A stretch of 64,000 bases of DNA from a virus: positions 1-64,000 of the IMG/VR virus record IMGVR_UViG_3300032246_002821, one strand, 5' to 3'. The notes under the pieces were generated by a model, which was given only the letters and a program-made list of their open reading frames with translations, searched no databases and was not told the origin of the DNA. A program made the translations under genes and the position numbers. Shown piece by piece: positions 49,255-59,149 of this stretch. How positions within the stretch are numbered: position 1 is the stretch's first letter; the number at the start of each line of letters is the position of its first letter.

Positions 49255-49541
49255 TAGGGTCCTATGATCACCTGGGCTTTTACTGGTATCATTTTGTGTT
49301 TGCAGATATCGTGATTGCCTAGATAAGCTGCTGGTCTGCCATTGATTATGACCGAATGGCTGCAATTCAAAACGATAGGATTGGGAGGATGTTTTCTTTT
49401 CTTGCCAGATGGATGCGGTGTAACCATATCGCCCTTGCGGCCAGCTGGTTTACCGTTAAAGATAGTATCCAAAGCACCCATAAATTGTTTACCACGTGCG
49501 GTATTAAAACTACCCAATACACTGGGAAAAAATCCTGCCAT
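49254..49541 (-). CDS. PAAR-domain spike tip protein
   Basis: 95 residues. GRKGDMVTPHPSGKK, NCSHSVIINGRPAAYLG and HDICKHKMI form the PAAR pattern with metal-binding His and Cys. Equivalent to T4 gp5.4, which caps the central spike. ATG at 49541 follows AGGAG. Confidence 0.88.
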   Translation of the reverse strand: MAGFFPSVLGSFNTARGKQFMGALDTIFNGKPAGRKGDMVTPHPSGKKRKHPPNPIVLNCSHSVIINGRPAAYLGNHDICKHKMIPVKAQVIIGP

Positions 49542-49553
49542 TTTTATCTCCTG

Positions 49554-49862
49554 TTATAGAGCTTTGGCAATAGTCAACCCTGTGGTTTTAGCCAGGTATT
49601 GATTAGCCAACTCTGATTCTGTAGGACCGTGAAAGGCCACTGCGTGTTTATTTAACACCACAGAAGCAGCGTTGGGGCCCATGCTAAAAACCGCAGGTGC
49701 TAGACCAAAACCGCCTTGTGGCGTATTGATCAGTACGTGCGGTTTGGTTAGTCTATAGTAAGTATCGGTTTCTTCTGCGATCCTGGCGACTACTTCCTCG
49801 CCAGCAGTGGTTTTGAGAGTGACTACATCGTTGGCTTCATAACTTGTTTTCGTTAATAACAC
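49554..49862 (-). CDS. Small SH3/Sm-like hypothetical protein, 102 aa
   Basis: A GTG start inside the glutaredoxin gene. YEANDVVTLKTTAGEEVVAR and TYYRLTKPHVLI suggest an Sm- or SH3-like barrel. Conserved in T4-like phages as I recall, role unknown. Lies between grx and the PAAR gene. Confidence 0.65.
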   Translation of the reverse strand: MLLTKTSYEANDVVTLKTTAGEEVVARIAEETDTYYRLTKPHVLINTPQGGFGLAPAVFSMGPNAASVVLNKHAVAFHGPTESELANQYLAKTTGLTIAKAL

Positions 49863-50103
49863 GTTTATTTTCCTGGATATCTGAGGGATGCAACTGGGTC
49901 AGTCCAGTATAGCCACCCTCTACCAGTAATTTATCGTTATAGTATAGCTGTGGTACCGTTTTGTGACCTTGAGCTGTCAACCATTCCCTGAGATCAGGGT
50001 TCTTGGTGATGTTGACTTCTTCGTACTGTTCGCCTAGCTTTTTGAGATATGCTTTTGCGCCGTCACAATAGGGACAAAAATCTTTGGTATATACTATTAT
50101 CAC
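49837..50103 (-). CDS. grx: Glutaredoxin
   Basis: 88 residues; GTG start overlapping the previous stop. Active site CPYC near residue 11, cis-Pro in HKTVPQLYY, glutathione-binding GGYTGL. It reduces ribonucleotide reductase, whose genes are two genes upstream in the same operon. Confidence 0.93.
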   Translation of the reverse strand: MIIVYTKDFCPYCDGAKAYLKKLGEQYEEVNITKNPDLREWLTAQGHKTVPQLYYNDKLLVEGGYTGLTQLHPSDIQENKRVINENKL

Positions 50104-50789
50104 TTGCGGTCCCCCATAAGCTGTAGCAAGCTAGTAAAGATGTTTACAAAATCCAGATAAAGATTCAATGCACCAAATACACCAGCTTTTTCACGCTCGT
50201 CTCCCCACAGATCATAATATGTCTGCTTGATCTGTTGCATATCCCAGGCAGTCAAACCTGTGAAGATGATAACACCCAGCGCCGAGCAGATCATCTGTAA
50301 TGCACTGCTCTGCAGGAAGATGTTAACCAATCCAGCGATGATGATCCCGAAAAGGCCCATCATCAAAAAACTGCCCATATTACTAAGATCGCGTTTGGTT
50401 GTATAGCCCCACAATGCGGTGGTGCCGAATGTAGCGGCTGTGATGAAGAACACCTGGGCAATGCTGGCCATGGTATAAGCCACAAAAATACTGCTGAGGC
50501 TGAGTCCCATCAGGGCACTGAACACAAACAGGCAGATCTTCGCTGTGTCTAAGCTCATGCTATTGGCTTTGAACCCCATGAAAAACGCCATACCCAGTGG
50601 TGCCAGCATAACCACCCAAGCCACCGGTGTGCCCCATATGGCAGCGATCAATGCTGGTGTGGTTCCCACGATGAAAGCGATGGCACCACTGATGGCCAGT
50701 GCTGCTGTCATATAATTAAAAACACCGATCAAATAACGACGTAATCCTTGATCGTATGATTGTACACTATCTGTGTAATTGTCGTACAT
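50100..50789 (-). CDS. Bax inhibitor-1 / YccA-family membrane protein
   Basis: 229 residues; start at MYDNYTDSVQSYDQGL, 6 nt after AGGAG. Seven predicted membrane helices and the family pattern, including AYTMASIAQVFFITAATFG, LWGYTTKRDLSNMG and ALNLYLDFVNIFTSLLQL. E. coli YccA inhibits the FtsH protease; others act as calcium channels. Placed between nrdB and grx; could protect phage membrane proteins from FtsH. Confidence 0.9.
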   Translation of the reverse strand: MYDNYTDSVQSYDQGLRRYLIGVFNYMTAALAISGAIAFIVGTTPALIAAIWGTPVAWVVMLAPLGMAFFMGFKANSMSLDTAKICLFVFSALMGLSLSSIFVAYTMASIAQVFFITAATFGTTALWGYTTKRDLSNMGSFLMMGLFGIIIAGLVNIFLQSSALQMICSALGVIIFTGLTAWDMQQIKQTYYDLWGDEREKAGVFGALNLYLDFVNIFTSLLQLMGDRK

Positions 50790-50799
50790 TGTCATCTCC

Positions 50800-51903
50800 T
50801 TATAATTTGAATCCTGCGAATGTATTATTGTCCACGTCTTGCACTGTGCCACCCTGGACATAACTGCTTATTTCGGTCTCCTGTGGCGCGACCTGAACAT
50901 CAGATCCAGCGATCCATTTCTGCGTCCAAGGCAGTGGATTACTTTTTGTGGCATATGGCTGACCCAGGCCCACTGCCTGCATACGCTTGTTGGCGATGAA
51001 TTCCACATATTCGGCCAACAACTGATAGTTGAGACCGATCATGCTGCCATCTTTGAACAGATATTGCGCCCAGGCCTTTTCCTGCTGCACAGCATCATCG
51101 AATAATTTAAGAGCTTCATCCCGGCATTCTACTTCGATCTTGGCATAATCAGGATCGTCCTTGGGCAGGATTTTCAGCAATGTCTGAGTGCTGGCCAGAT
51201 GCAGATTTTCATCACGAGCGATGAACTTGATGATCTTGGCGTTGCCTTCCATCTTCTTGAGCTCAGCAAACGCCCAACTACAAGCGAAGCTGACGTAGAA
51301 CCTGACACCCTCCAGGATGTTCACGCTCATCAAGCAAAGCCACAGGGCTTTCTTGTGCTCATATTCATTGCCTTTGTAGGCTTCTGGATCGTGTGCCATC
51401 ATGTTATTGTAGTGGATCAGTTTGTCATACCAACGACTGATGTCACCGGCGCAATCCACGATCTCCTGGATGTCCATGAGTTCGTCGAAAACCTTGCTTG
51501 GGTTTGCATACACGTTGCGGATAATGTGAGTGTAGCTACGACTGTGGATGGTCTCTGAAAATGTCCAGGTGGTGATCCAGCTCTCCAGTTCAGGCAGGCT
51601 GCACACAGGCCCAAACGCCACCATTGGAGCGCGGCCCTGTACACTATCCAGCAGGATCTGGCGTTTCAGGTTACTAGTGAAAATATGCTGTTCGTGTTCT
51701 GTCAGGTCCTTGAAGTCCTTGGCGTCACGTAGTGTGTCCACTTCCTGTGGCAACCAAAAAAATCCCAGTTGCTTCTCTGTCAGCTTATCGAACTGCTTGT
51801 ACTTCATGGTGTCGTAACGCTGGATGGTCACGCCACCATTGGGGTCCAAAAATGCCAGACTCTGAGTGTGATCACTTTTATTTTCGGTATCAAAAACGCT
51901 CAT
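50800..51903 (-). CDS. nrdB: Ribonucleotide reductase class Ia, small subunit
   Basis: 367 residues. Iron ligands and radical Tyr occur in WTFSETIHSRSYTHIIRNVY (Glu, His, Tyr) and later in EGVRFYVSFACSW and KFIARDENLHLAST. C-terminal tail NTFAGFKL binds NrdA. Same length and layout as the E. coli class Ia subunit. Ten nt after nrdA. Confidence 0.97.
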   Translation of the reverse strand: MSVFDTENKSDHTQSLAFLDPNGGVTIQRYDTMKYKQFDKLTEKQLGFFWLPQEVDTLRDAKDFKDLTEHEQHIFTSNLKRQILLDSVQGRAPMVAFGPVCSLPELESWITTWTFSETIHSRSYTHIIRNVYANPSKVFDELMDIQEIVDCAGDISRWYDKLIHYNNMMAHDPEAYKGNEYEHKKALWLCLMSVNILEGVRFYVSFACSWAFAELKKMEGNAKIIKFIARDENLHLASTQTLLKILPKDDPDYAKIEVECRDEALKLFDDAVQQEKAWAQYLFKDGSMIGLNYQLLAEYVEFIANKRMQAVGLGQPYATKSNPLPWTQKWIAGSDVQVAPQETEISSYVQGGTVQDVDNNTFAGFKL

Positions 51904-51912
51904 AATAACCTC

Positions 51913-54219
51913 TTAAATGGTGCAGCTTTCACAGTCTGCTTCGTTGACATCTGGTAATTCTACTACATCTGGAACAAACTTGTCAATGTTTATTTCGCCC
52001 TGACCGTCATAGGTGTTGAAGTAGTAAAGGGTCTTTGTGCCGTATTTGTAGCACATGAGCAGATGTTTCAGCATCTCGCTCATTGGTATCTTTTCGTCCG
52101 CATAATGCTGCGGATTATAACTGGTGTTGACACTGATGGCCTGGTCGATGTATTTCTGCAACACAGCACACAGCTTCAGATAACCTTCTGGGCTTTTCTG
52201 ATCCCACAGCAGCTCATACTTGTTTTTCAGCTTTTTAAATTCAGGCACAACCTGACGCAGTGCGCCGTGCTTGCTCTGTTTGATACTGATAAGACTGCGT
52301 GGAGGTTCGATACCATTGGTAGCATTGGCCACCTGTGCTGATGTTTCAGCAGGCATCAGTGCCATCAGTGTGCTGTTGCGGATGCCGGTTTCCTTCAGCT
52401 GTTCACGCAGGCTGTTCCAGTCCATGCGTTCAGTATGAGGCACCAGTTCATCCACTTCTTTCTTGTAAGTGTCGATAGGCAGGATGCCTGTGTGATATTT
52501 GGTCTGGCTGCTGAGTGGTGCTGCTCCCTTCTCACGAGCCAGGTCGGCTGATGCTTTGATCAGATAATAACTCCAGGCTTCGGCATATTCGTCTACCACA
52601 GCCAGTGCCGCTGGATCCGAATACTTGAGATCGTTCTTGGCCAGGAAGTAGGCAAAGTTGATGATGCCGATACCCAGTGGACGACGATTCATTGTGCTGA
52701 TCTCTGCGGCGATAACAGGATACTTCTGGTAGTCCAACAGTTCGTCCAGTCCACGCACAGCCAGGTCACACATCTTGGCGAAGTCGTGTGGTTCTTTCAC
52801 ATTGCCCCAGTTGATTGCTGATAATGTACACAGGCTTATCTCACCTTCAGGGTCGGCACTGTGTTGCAGTGGTTTTGTGGGCAGTGTGATTTCACAGCAC
52901 AGGTTGCTCTGGCGCACAGGGCTGGTGCTTTCCAGGAAACTGCTGTGTGTGTTGGCGTGATCCACATTCATCAGATAGATGCGACCGGTGTTCTTGCGTT
53001 CTTCCATGAACATACTGAACAGGTCCACTGCTTTGAATGTCTTCTTGCGGATCTTGGTGTTCTTTTCTGCTCGCTCATAAAGTTCCTTGAACCGGTCCTG
53101 ATCGTTGAAGAAAGCCTCATACATACCAGGTACTTCGTGTGGACTGAAGCAAGTGATGTCGCCACCTGTGAGTAATCTCTCATACATCAGCTTGTTGAAC
53201 TGCACACCATAATCCATATGGCGGATGCGAGTGTCTTCCGTGCCTTTGTTATTTTTGAGCACCAACAGGTCTTCCACTTCCAGATGCCATATGGGATAAT
53301 ACAATGTGGCAGCACCATTACGCACACCGCCCTGGCTGCAACTACGCACAGCACTCTGCAGGTGTTTCCAGAAAGGAATGACACCAGTGTGGCTGGTATC
53401 GCCATTACGCACGGCTGAACCGATGGCACGGATACGTCCAGCATTGATACCGATGCCAGCTTTCTGGCTCACATATTTGACGATACTGGTGGCTGTGGCA
53501 CTGATGCTGTCCAGGCTGTCGTCTGTCTCGATCAGCACACAACTGCTGAACTGGCGTTGTGGTGTACGGACACCTGCCATGATGGGAGTGGGCAAACTGA
53601 TGTCGTGCTTGCTGATGGCATCATAGTAATCCCGCACATATTTCATACGAGTAGCTTGGGGATAACGACTGAACAGGGTGGCAGCGATCAGCGCATAGGC
53701 CACCTGAGGTGTTTCTTTGATTTCACCAGTGACACGGTTCTGTACCAGGTACTTGCCACGCAGTTGCTCCATGGCCACATAAGTCAGGGTCTGGTCACGG
53801 TCGTGGTCCACGAACTTGTCGATCTGTTCCCATTCCGCTTCGGTATAATCTGTCAGCAGGCTGGGATCATAGAATCCTTCTTTGACATTCTTCTTGATCA
53901 GCGTCAGCAGTGGCCAGGGCTGATAATCATTGTACACTTCCTTACGCAGGTGATAATTGACCAGACGACCTGCCACATACTGATAGTGTGGTGCTACTTC
54001 GCTGATCAGATCTGCCGCCGCTTTGATCAGGGTTTCCTGGATTTCAGTGGTCTTGATGTTGTTGTATAGTTGGATCTGGCTTTTGATTTCCACTTCACTT
54101 GCACTTACGCCTGGCAAATTCTCCGTGGCCCAAAACACCACTCTGTGAAACTTCTCTAGATCTAGTAGTTCTTTTCTTCCGTCACGCTTTGTTACATTGA
54201 TACCGCGGCTGGCAATCAT
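51913..54219 (-). CDS. nrdA: Ribonucleotide reductase class Ia, large subunit
   Basis: 768 residues from the ATG at 54219 (a TTG six codons earlier is possible). N-terminal ATP-cone (VTKRDGRKELLDLEKFHRVV) and catalytic core: FSSCVLIE, RQSNLCCEITLPT (active-site Asn, Cys, Glu) and SLCTLSAINW (second redox Cys). C-terminal CESCTI is the swinging dithiol. Supplies dNTPs. It is unusual that it lies downstream of a tail-fibre gene in one operon. Confidence 0.97.
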   Translation of the reverse strand: MIASRGINVTKRDGRKELLDLEKFHRVVFWATENLPGVSASEVEIKSQIQLYNNIKTTEIQETLIKAAADLISEVAPHYQYVAGRLVNYHLRKEVYNDYQPWPLLTLIKKNVKEGFYDPSLLTDYTEAEWEQIDKFVDHDRDQTLTYVAMEQLRGKYLVQNRVTGEIKETPQVAYALIAATLFSRYPQATRMKYVRDYYDAISKHDISLPTPIMAGVRTPQRQFSSCVLIETDDSLDSISATATSIVKYVSQKAGIGINAGRIRAIGSAVRNGDTSHTGVIPFWKHLQSAVRSCSQGGVRNGAATLYYPIWHLEVEDLLVLKNNKGTEDTRIRHMDYGVQFNKLMYERLLTGGDITCFSPHEVPGMYEAFFNDQDRFKELYERAEKNTKIRKKTFKAVDLFSMFMEERKNTGRIYLMNVDHANTHSSFLESTSPVRQSNLCCEITLPTKPLQHSADPEGEISLCTLSAINWGNVKEPHDFAKMCDLAVRGLDELLDYQKYPVIAAEISTMNRRPLGIGIINFAYFLAKNDLKYSDPAALAVVDEYAEAWSYYLIKASADLAREKGAAPLSSQTKYHTGILPIDTYKKEVDELVPHTERMDWNSLREQLKETGIRNSTLMALMPAETSAQVANATNGIEPPRSLISIKQSKHGALRQVVPEFKKLKNKYELLWDQKSPEGYLKLCAVLQKYIDQAISVNTSYNPQHYADEKIPMSEMLKHLLMCYKYGTKTLYYFNTYDGQGEINIDKFVPDVVELPDVNEADCESCTI

Positions 54220-54233
54220 TATCTGGTCCTTTT

Positions 54234-54683
54234 TCAAACTGGTAGGTGGTCAATAGTTACTGTGTTTATTAGATCGACTTCAGGGCCGATAGTGGAGATA
54301 TTTACCACGGCACCCAATTGGTAATTAAGCATATATTTCCCACTCTCACAGTTGACTAAATTAAGGTATTGGTGATTTTTTCTATCTTTGTAGCATTGTA
54401 ACACCATCGTGTCACGATGTCTATAATCGCTGTAGTATAAGGTATAGAACATTCCCAGCGCACGAGCGCAATCGCAATAATGACCTGCACCTATCAGTGA
54501 CCAGGCATCTGGCCAGTCCGTGGGATCATCCAAATTGAGATAACGATGTTCCAGTGGGCACTGGGCCCAATCGGCGGCAACCTGACTGACATAATCAGGT
54601 TGCAGATTTTTTCTATAATTTCGCCAATTAAGGATTCGATCTTCAGTACGTCCGTTAAACCATTTCCAAGTATCTGATTGCAT
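54234..54683 (-). CDS. Conserved hypothetical protein, 149 aa
   Basis: Start at MQSDTWKWFNG, overlapping the fibre gene by 29 nt; a GTG 10 codons earlier is possible. Contains TDWPDAWSLIGAGHYCDCAR and ALGMFYTLYYSDYRHRDTM. Similar proteins occur in T4-like cyanophages, function unknown. Confidence 0.7.
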   Translation of the reverse strand: MQSDTWKWFNGRTEDRILNWRNYRKNLQPDYVSQVAADWAQCPLEHRYLNLDDPTDWPDAWSLIGAGHYCDCARALGMFYTLYYSDYRHRDTMVLQCYKDRKNHQYLNLVNCESGKYMLNYQLGAVVNISTIGPEVDLINTVTIDHLPV

Positions 54684-57600
54684 AGTTGAGAGTGCCAGTT
54701 CCGTTGGTATCACTTATATATTGAATGTCGCTGCTGCTGTAGGTAAATGTCACACCCACATCTCCTGTCTGGGTACTGTCATCATCGATAGCAAAGGCAC
54801 CGTTGAGCACTTTGGTGAAAGTGGTCCTGCCTGTTCTCACCTGGCTATTTCTCACGATGGTATAGATGAATTCGAATCCTGTGCTCTGATCCCAATCATC
54901 GAAATTGACACCCAGTGCTGCTGTGGTGCTGGCTGCAAGGGTGACACTCTTGCCCATATTTTGTTGGAAAGCACCCAGGCGTAGGCCCGTGGATAGGTTC
55001 CATTCAACGCTGCTAGCGGTTTCGGATACACGATGCACTGTGAGATTATAGGTGTCGGTCCTGTCGAATTGATCTGCGATACTACCGCAACCAACAGCAG
55101 TGCTGTCGAAATAGATTATCACGCTGGCTGGCAGAGTATATCCTCTGAGATCATTGGCTACATCGCGATAATAGTTACCCATACTGAGGAAATTGGTAGC
55201 ATTGGTGATGTAACATCCGCTGTCATATACCAGATCCATTATACTGTTGGTCAATGTGACATTTTTCGCGCTTGTGCCTGCAAAATACACACCCTGGTAA
55301 AGATTTTCGAAAGTACAACTGTCTATCAGAGTGTTTGTTAAATTTTGTCCAGAAGGCAAATATATGCCCACATTGAATCCATCGAACAGGCAGTCCGTGA
55401 CATTGAAATCACTGCTACTTACCAGGCTCTGGCCATTAATCCTGATGGCACTGGTGGGCACTCCCAGGATCGCATCATTCAAAGTGCTTACCGAAGTCTT
55501 GGGTCCTTTGAATCTCACATTGGTCAGGGTGACTCTGCTGGCGCTGTCCACGATGATACCATCACCTGTGCTGTTCAAGCTCATGTTCTGGATAGTGATG
55601 TCCGTGGGCAGACTGGCCCCGTTCAAACCTATAAGGCTCTGGGTCTGTTGCAGGTTATCTGCGGTATATATTACCCAGGTGATGTAAGGAGCGATATAAG
55701 GGCTGCGGGTCTGTGTTATGACCGTGTTGTATGCACCTTCACCCATCAGTATGGCGTGGCTGGGTACTTTGATGTCACTGCTGATCACATAGTTGCCTGC
55801 AGGGAAATACAGTATTTTCCTCGCTGCCAGGCTGCTGCTTCTGCAATAGATTTCATAAAGAGCGCGGTTGATGGCTTCCGTGTCATCTGTTGCACCATCG
55901 CCTTTGGCGCCGAAGTCTTTGACGCTGACGAAATCATCCAGTTTGTTCTGTAGTGGGCGTACGGTCCTGGCGCTGCCCACACTGAAGCTCTGGCTGGTCC
56001 AGGTCAGTCCATCAGTGCTGTAACTCAGTTGCCCATTGGCTCCGGCAGCTACGAATTGGGTATTATAAACAACCACTTCCAGATCGTAGGTAAGACTATT
56101 TGAGGTCTTTTTGAAGTATTTGTGTTGCTGTGTGCCATAATAGACCAGGCCATATTGGCCCACGATCACATTGACATTATTGTTATACGCTGTATCGAAC
56201 AGATAGGGAGCGATGAGATTGGTTCCGAAATATTGGGTGGAAGTGTTCCAAGTGCTGGCATCTGTGCTGGTGAGGTAAGTCAAGCCTATGTCACCACCCA
56301 CATAAAAATATGTGTTAACATAAGTCAGATCCATCAGATTGCTTTGAGTATATGTGGTCCTGGTGGTCCAACTACCTGGCAGTGCAGTTGCGCTCACTGC
56401 CACCACACCATTGTCACCCACAGCGATATAACGGCTGATGGTGCTATTCCAAATTATTTTGTTAAGATTACCTACAGCTACAGTGTTGCCACTGGGATCT
56501 GTGGCACTGTTGGCCAGAGCACTGATCCAGGTCACACCGCTGTCTGTGCTGTAGACACCTATACCTGATGCGCCCACTGCCACTGCTTTGGTGCTATTGA
56601 TGGTCACACTATTGAGATCTGTGGTAAGTCCGGTGCTCTGTGCAGTCCAGCTGGTGCTGTTGGTACCTGTCAGCACAGTGCCGCTGGCACCCACAATAAA
56701 ATAAGTGCTGCCAGTGATTTGGTTGATGCCATAGAGATTGTTGGATGTGCCGCTGGTTCTGCTGGTCCAGGTCACTGCATCAGGACTGGTGAGGATAACA
56801 CCGCTGTTGCCCACCACGATCCATCTGGTATTGGTGTTGTCATAGTATGCACGGTTCAATCCTGTGGATACGCCGCTTGTCTGAGCAGTCCAGGCGATGC
56901 CATTTGTACTGGTATATATACCGCCGCTACCTGTGAGCGCCACGAACTTGCCTGATCCTATACCATAATACAGTGTGGTAACGTTTTCCAAACCGCTGGC
57001 GATATTGCTGAGATAGCTGATCGTGGTGCCGCTGTTTTTGTAAACATCGCCCCAGCTGGTTATGTAGAAAGCATTGGTGCCATCGTTGGTGACACCTGTG
57101 TAAGCGTCGATCAAACTTCTAGACCAGGTCACAGCATCGGTGCTGTAAAACACCTTGCTATTGCCGCCCACGGCAATGAAAGCACTGTCTTGATAATGCA
57201 CACCATACAGATCATATGATGTGATGCTGCTGCTGGTCCAGGTTATGCCATCGGTACTGACTGCTACCTTGCCTCCGGTACCCACTGCCACGTATTTGCT
57301 GCCGCTGTAGCATAATCCTTGCAAGCTGGTGGTGATAGCAGGTGTGACACCTGACTGCAATGTCCAAGTGATGCCGTCCAGGCTGCTATAGATGCTACCG
57401 GTCAGTGTGACCAGGACGAATTTGCTTGCACCATAGATGATGTCATTGATGGTGGTGTATGCCACCAGGCTCAGGCTATATGTGGTCCAGTAAGTGGCAT
57501 TGGTGGGTAGATAGCCCAGCGTGGTGCTCAGTGCTTTGTATGTGGTGCCCTGGTAATTGACCAGATCATTGGCATTGTAAGTGGTGGTGCTGACGAAGTC

Positions 57601-58089
57601 CTGTTGCACTCCTGCCTGCTTCCACACGGTTCCGTCTGTGCTGTAGATGATGGTACCATTGCCACCCACAGCCACGAATTTACCTGCACCATAAGCAACA
57701 CCCAATAGATTGTTTGTGGTACCGCTCTTGGTATTGCTCCAGTTGATACCATCGCTGCTTATCAAGATATTGCCGTTGGTGCCCACAGCCACATAAATGC
57801 TGGCACCATATGTCACTGCATTGTATTGTGCTTTGGCACCACCTGTGACAGGATTGTATCCGGCATCGGTATTTTTATATGTATATGTGTTAGCCAGGTT
57901 CAGGATATCGCTGTATTCGGTGAGGATTTCCGTGTTTCCGGTTTCTGGAGCACCATCAGCAAGCGTACCGTTACCGATGTACAGTTTTCGTTGATCCACA
58001 CTGTAACCCAGTTCTGCCTTGCTTAACTGTGGAAGATTCGCTCCCAATCCGCTGCGATGTTGTATTCTGGAAATTTGCACAATGGCCAT
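54655..58089 (-). CDS. Tail fibre/spike with tropism-determinant N-terminus, propeller repeats and beta-helix
   Basis: 1,144 residues. Residues 1-60 match the short N-terminal domain of phage fibres such as Mtd (RSGLGANLPQLSKAELGYSV). Residues about 85-700 contain a dozen or more propeller-like repeats (GKFVAVGGNGTIIYSTDG, GSKYVAVGTGGKVAVSTDGI). Residues about 745-1000 form a pectate-lyase-type beta-helix beginning FVSVKDFGAKGDGATDDTEA. Likely receptor binding and possible glycan cleavage. Late-type promoter 19 nt upstream. Confidence 0.88.
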   Translation of the reverse strand: MAIVQISRIQHRSGLGANLPQLSKAELGYSVDQRKLYIGNGTLADGAPETGNTEILTEYSDILNLANTYTYKNTDAGYNPVTGGAKAQYNAVTYGASIYVAVGTNGNILISSDGINWSNTKSGTTNNLLGVAYGAGKFVAVGGNGTIIYSTDGTVWKQAGVQQDFVSTTTYNANDLVNYQGTTYKALSTTLGYLPTNATYWTTYSLSLVAYTTINDIIYGASKFVLVTLTGSIYSSLDGITWTLQSGVTPAITTSLQGLCYSGSKYVAVGTGGKVAVSTDGITWTSSSITSYDLYGVHYQDSAFIAVGGNSKVFYSTDAVTWSRSLIDAYTGVTNDGTNAFYITSWGDVYKNSGTTISYLSNIASGLENVTTLYYGIGSGKFVALTGSGGIYTSTNGIAWTAQTSGVSTGLNRAYYDNTNTRWIVVGNSGVILTSPDAVTWTSRTSGTSNNLYGINQITGSTYFIVGASGTVLTGTNSTSWTAQSTGLTTDLNSVTINSTKAVAVGASGIGVYSTDSGVTWISALANSATDPSGNTVAVGNLNKIIWNSTISRYIAVGDNGVVAVSATALPGSWTTRTTYTQSNLMDLTYVNTYFYVGGDIGLTYLTSTDASTWNTSTQYFGTNLIAPYLFDTAYNNNVNVIVGQYGLVYYGTQQHKYFKKTSNSLTYDLEVVVYNTQFVAAGANGQLSYSTDGLTWTSQSFSVGSARTVRPLQNKLDDFVSVKDFGAKGDGATDDTEAINRALYEIYCRSSSLAARKILYFPAGNYVISSDIKVPSHAILMGEGAYNTVITQTRSPYIAPYITWVIYTADNLQQTQSLIGLNGASLPTDITIQNMSLNSTGDGIIVDSASRVTLTNVRFKGPKTSVSTLNDAILGVPTSAIRINGQSLVSSSDFNVTDCLFDGFNVGIYLPSGQNLTNTLIDSCTFENLYQGVYFAGTSAKNVTLTNSIMDLVYDSGCYITNATNFLSMGNYYRDVANDLRGYTLPASVIIYFDSTAVGCGSIADQFDRTDTYNLTVHRVSETASSVEWNLSTGLRLGAFQQNMGKSVTLAASTTAALGVNFDDWDQSTGFEFIYTIVRNSQVRTGRTTFTKVLNGAFAIDDDSTQTGDVGVTFTYSSSDIQYISDTNGTGTLNYAIRYLEMV

Positions 58090-58107
58090 GGTAATCTCTC
58101 TTTAGAG

Positions 58108-58115
58108 TATTTATC
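58108..58115 (-). promoter_or_regulatory. T4-like late promoter (GATAAATA) of the fibre-nrd-baseplate operon
   Basis: GATAAATA on the minus strand 18 nt before the fibre ATG, overlapping the end of the exonuclease gene. Confidence 0.6.
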
Positions 58116-58812
58116 AGTTAGACAGATAGTATTCAGCTACCCTAGTCCACCATTTTTCTGTCCAGTATTCATACTCGTCCGCTTTGATGATCCAGCGTTG
58201 GGGTTCCAGGTCCTTGCTGCACATCAGCACCACTATCTGAGCAACATCAGTGCCAAAAAGATGATTATGAGCTTGACTATATGCCGCACCTTGCAGGAAG
58301 TAGTCATCGATCCATTCGGTTCTCTTGGGTTTGTTAGTCTGTTTAAAGTCGATGATACTGGGTTTTCCATCGTATACTCCCACTAGGTCAGTAGTACCTG
58401 CATATAGACCAGTGTGATACAGATTGGCTTCGCTTGCCCACCATTCCTGTAAGCTGGGTTTCAGATATTCGTCGATGATTATTTGTGCCATCTTGGCGGC
58501 CTGTTGATGTACCATATTGCCGCCCGTCTTGAGCTCACCGTGTTCCAGCCAGTTTTCCAACTGCTTGTGCATACTGGTACCACGTCCTGCTGCTTCGGTG
58601 GTGATGGCTTGTGCCTGTGTGTGACCCACACGATTGCGCCATTCCTGTAGTGCTTGCCGCTTTTCCTCTGGTTTGGTCTTGTCCAGGATCGTGGTCACAC
58701 TGGGCACAGCATCTGTGCCATTGGTCTCGTATAAACGACCGCGGTCTGTCTGCCTGCGGGTCAATTTGGGATAATTGAATGTGGGATTATATTTTACCAG
58801 GTTATTTGCCAA
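58114..58812 (-). CDS. PD-(D/E)XK exonuclease (RecB/Cas4-like)
   Basis: 232 residues. Core motifs: GRGTSMHKQLENWL, GLYAGTTDLVGVYDGKPSII, DFKQTNKPKRTEW and YFLQGAAYSQAHNHLFG. These are the His, Asp, (E/D)xK and QxxxY elements of RecB-like nucleases, present in many T4-like phages. Likely DNA processing in recombination or host DNA breakdown. Confidence 0.88.
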   Translation of the reverse strand: MANNLVKYNPTFNYPKLTRRQTDRGRLYETNGTDAVPSVTTILDKTKPEEKRQALQEWRNRVGHTQAQAITTEAAGRGTSMHKQLENWLEHGELKTGGNMVHQQAAKMAQIIIDEYLKPSLQEWWASEANLYHTGLYAGTTDLVGVYDGKPSIIDFKQTNKPKRTEWIDDYFLQGAAYSQAHNHLFGTDVAQIVVLMCSKDLEPQRWIIKADEYEYWTEKWWTRVAEYYLSN

Positions 58813-59132
58813 TATATGTACTGTCCATCGCTACTTTTACGACTCACAGTATAACCTAATTTGGTGAAATTGTCAATAACGGCCTTCATCTGGCCGTCCA
58901 GAGCATTGTTGGTAATGGTAGTTTGCCACACATTGAAATAGTTGGCATTCAGTGTCATAGGGCTACCCACCACTGTGTTTCCTGCAAAGCTAGTACGAGT
59001 GTTTGCTCCCAAACTGGCACTGACATTACCAGCTGCTGCTTGTGTCAATATGTTGATATTGAGCAGGGCTATTTCAGTTTCAACAGTTGGGCTACTTAAA
59101 CTTTTTGTTCTGGTATCTGATGCAGTTAACAT
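58794..59132 (-). CDS. Hypothetical virion-associated protein, 112 aa
   Basis: Ser/Thr/Asn-rich, beta-rich (NVSASLGANTRTSFAGNTVV) with a C-terminal helix-strand domain DNFTKLGYTVSRKSSDGQYI. Overlaps the exonuclease by 19 nt. Possibly structural. Confidence 0.6.
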   Translation of the reverse strand: MLTASDTRTKSLSSPTVETEIALLNINILTQAAAGNVSASLGANTRTSFAGNTVVGSPMTLNANYFNVWQTTITNNALDGQMKAVIDNFTKLGYTVSRKSSDGQYIYWQITW

Positions 59133-59149
59133 TTTGGTCTCCCAATTAC

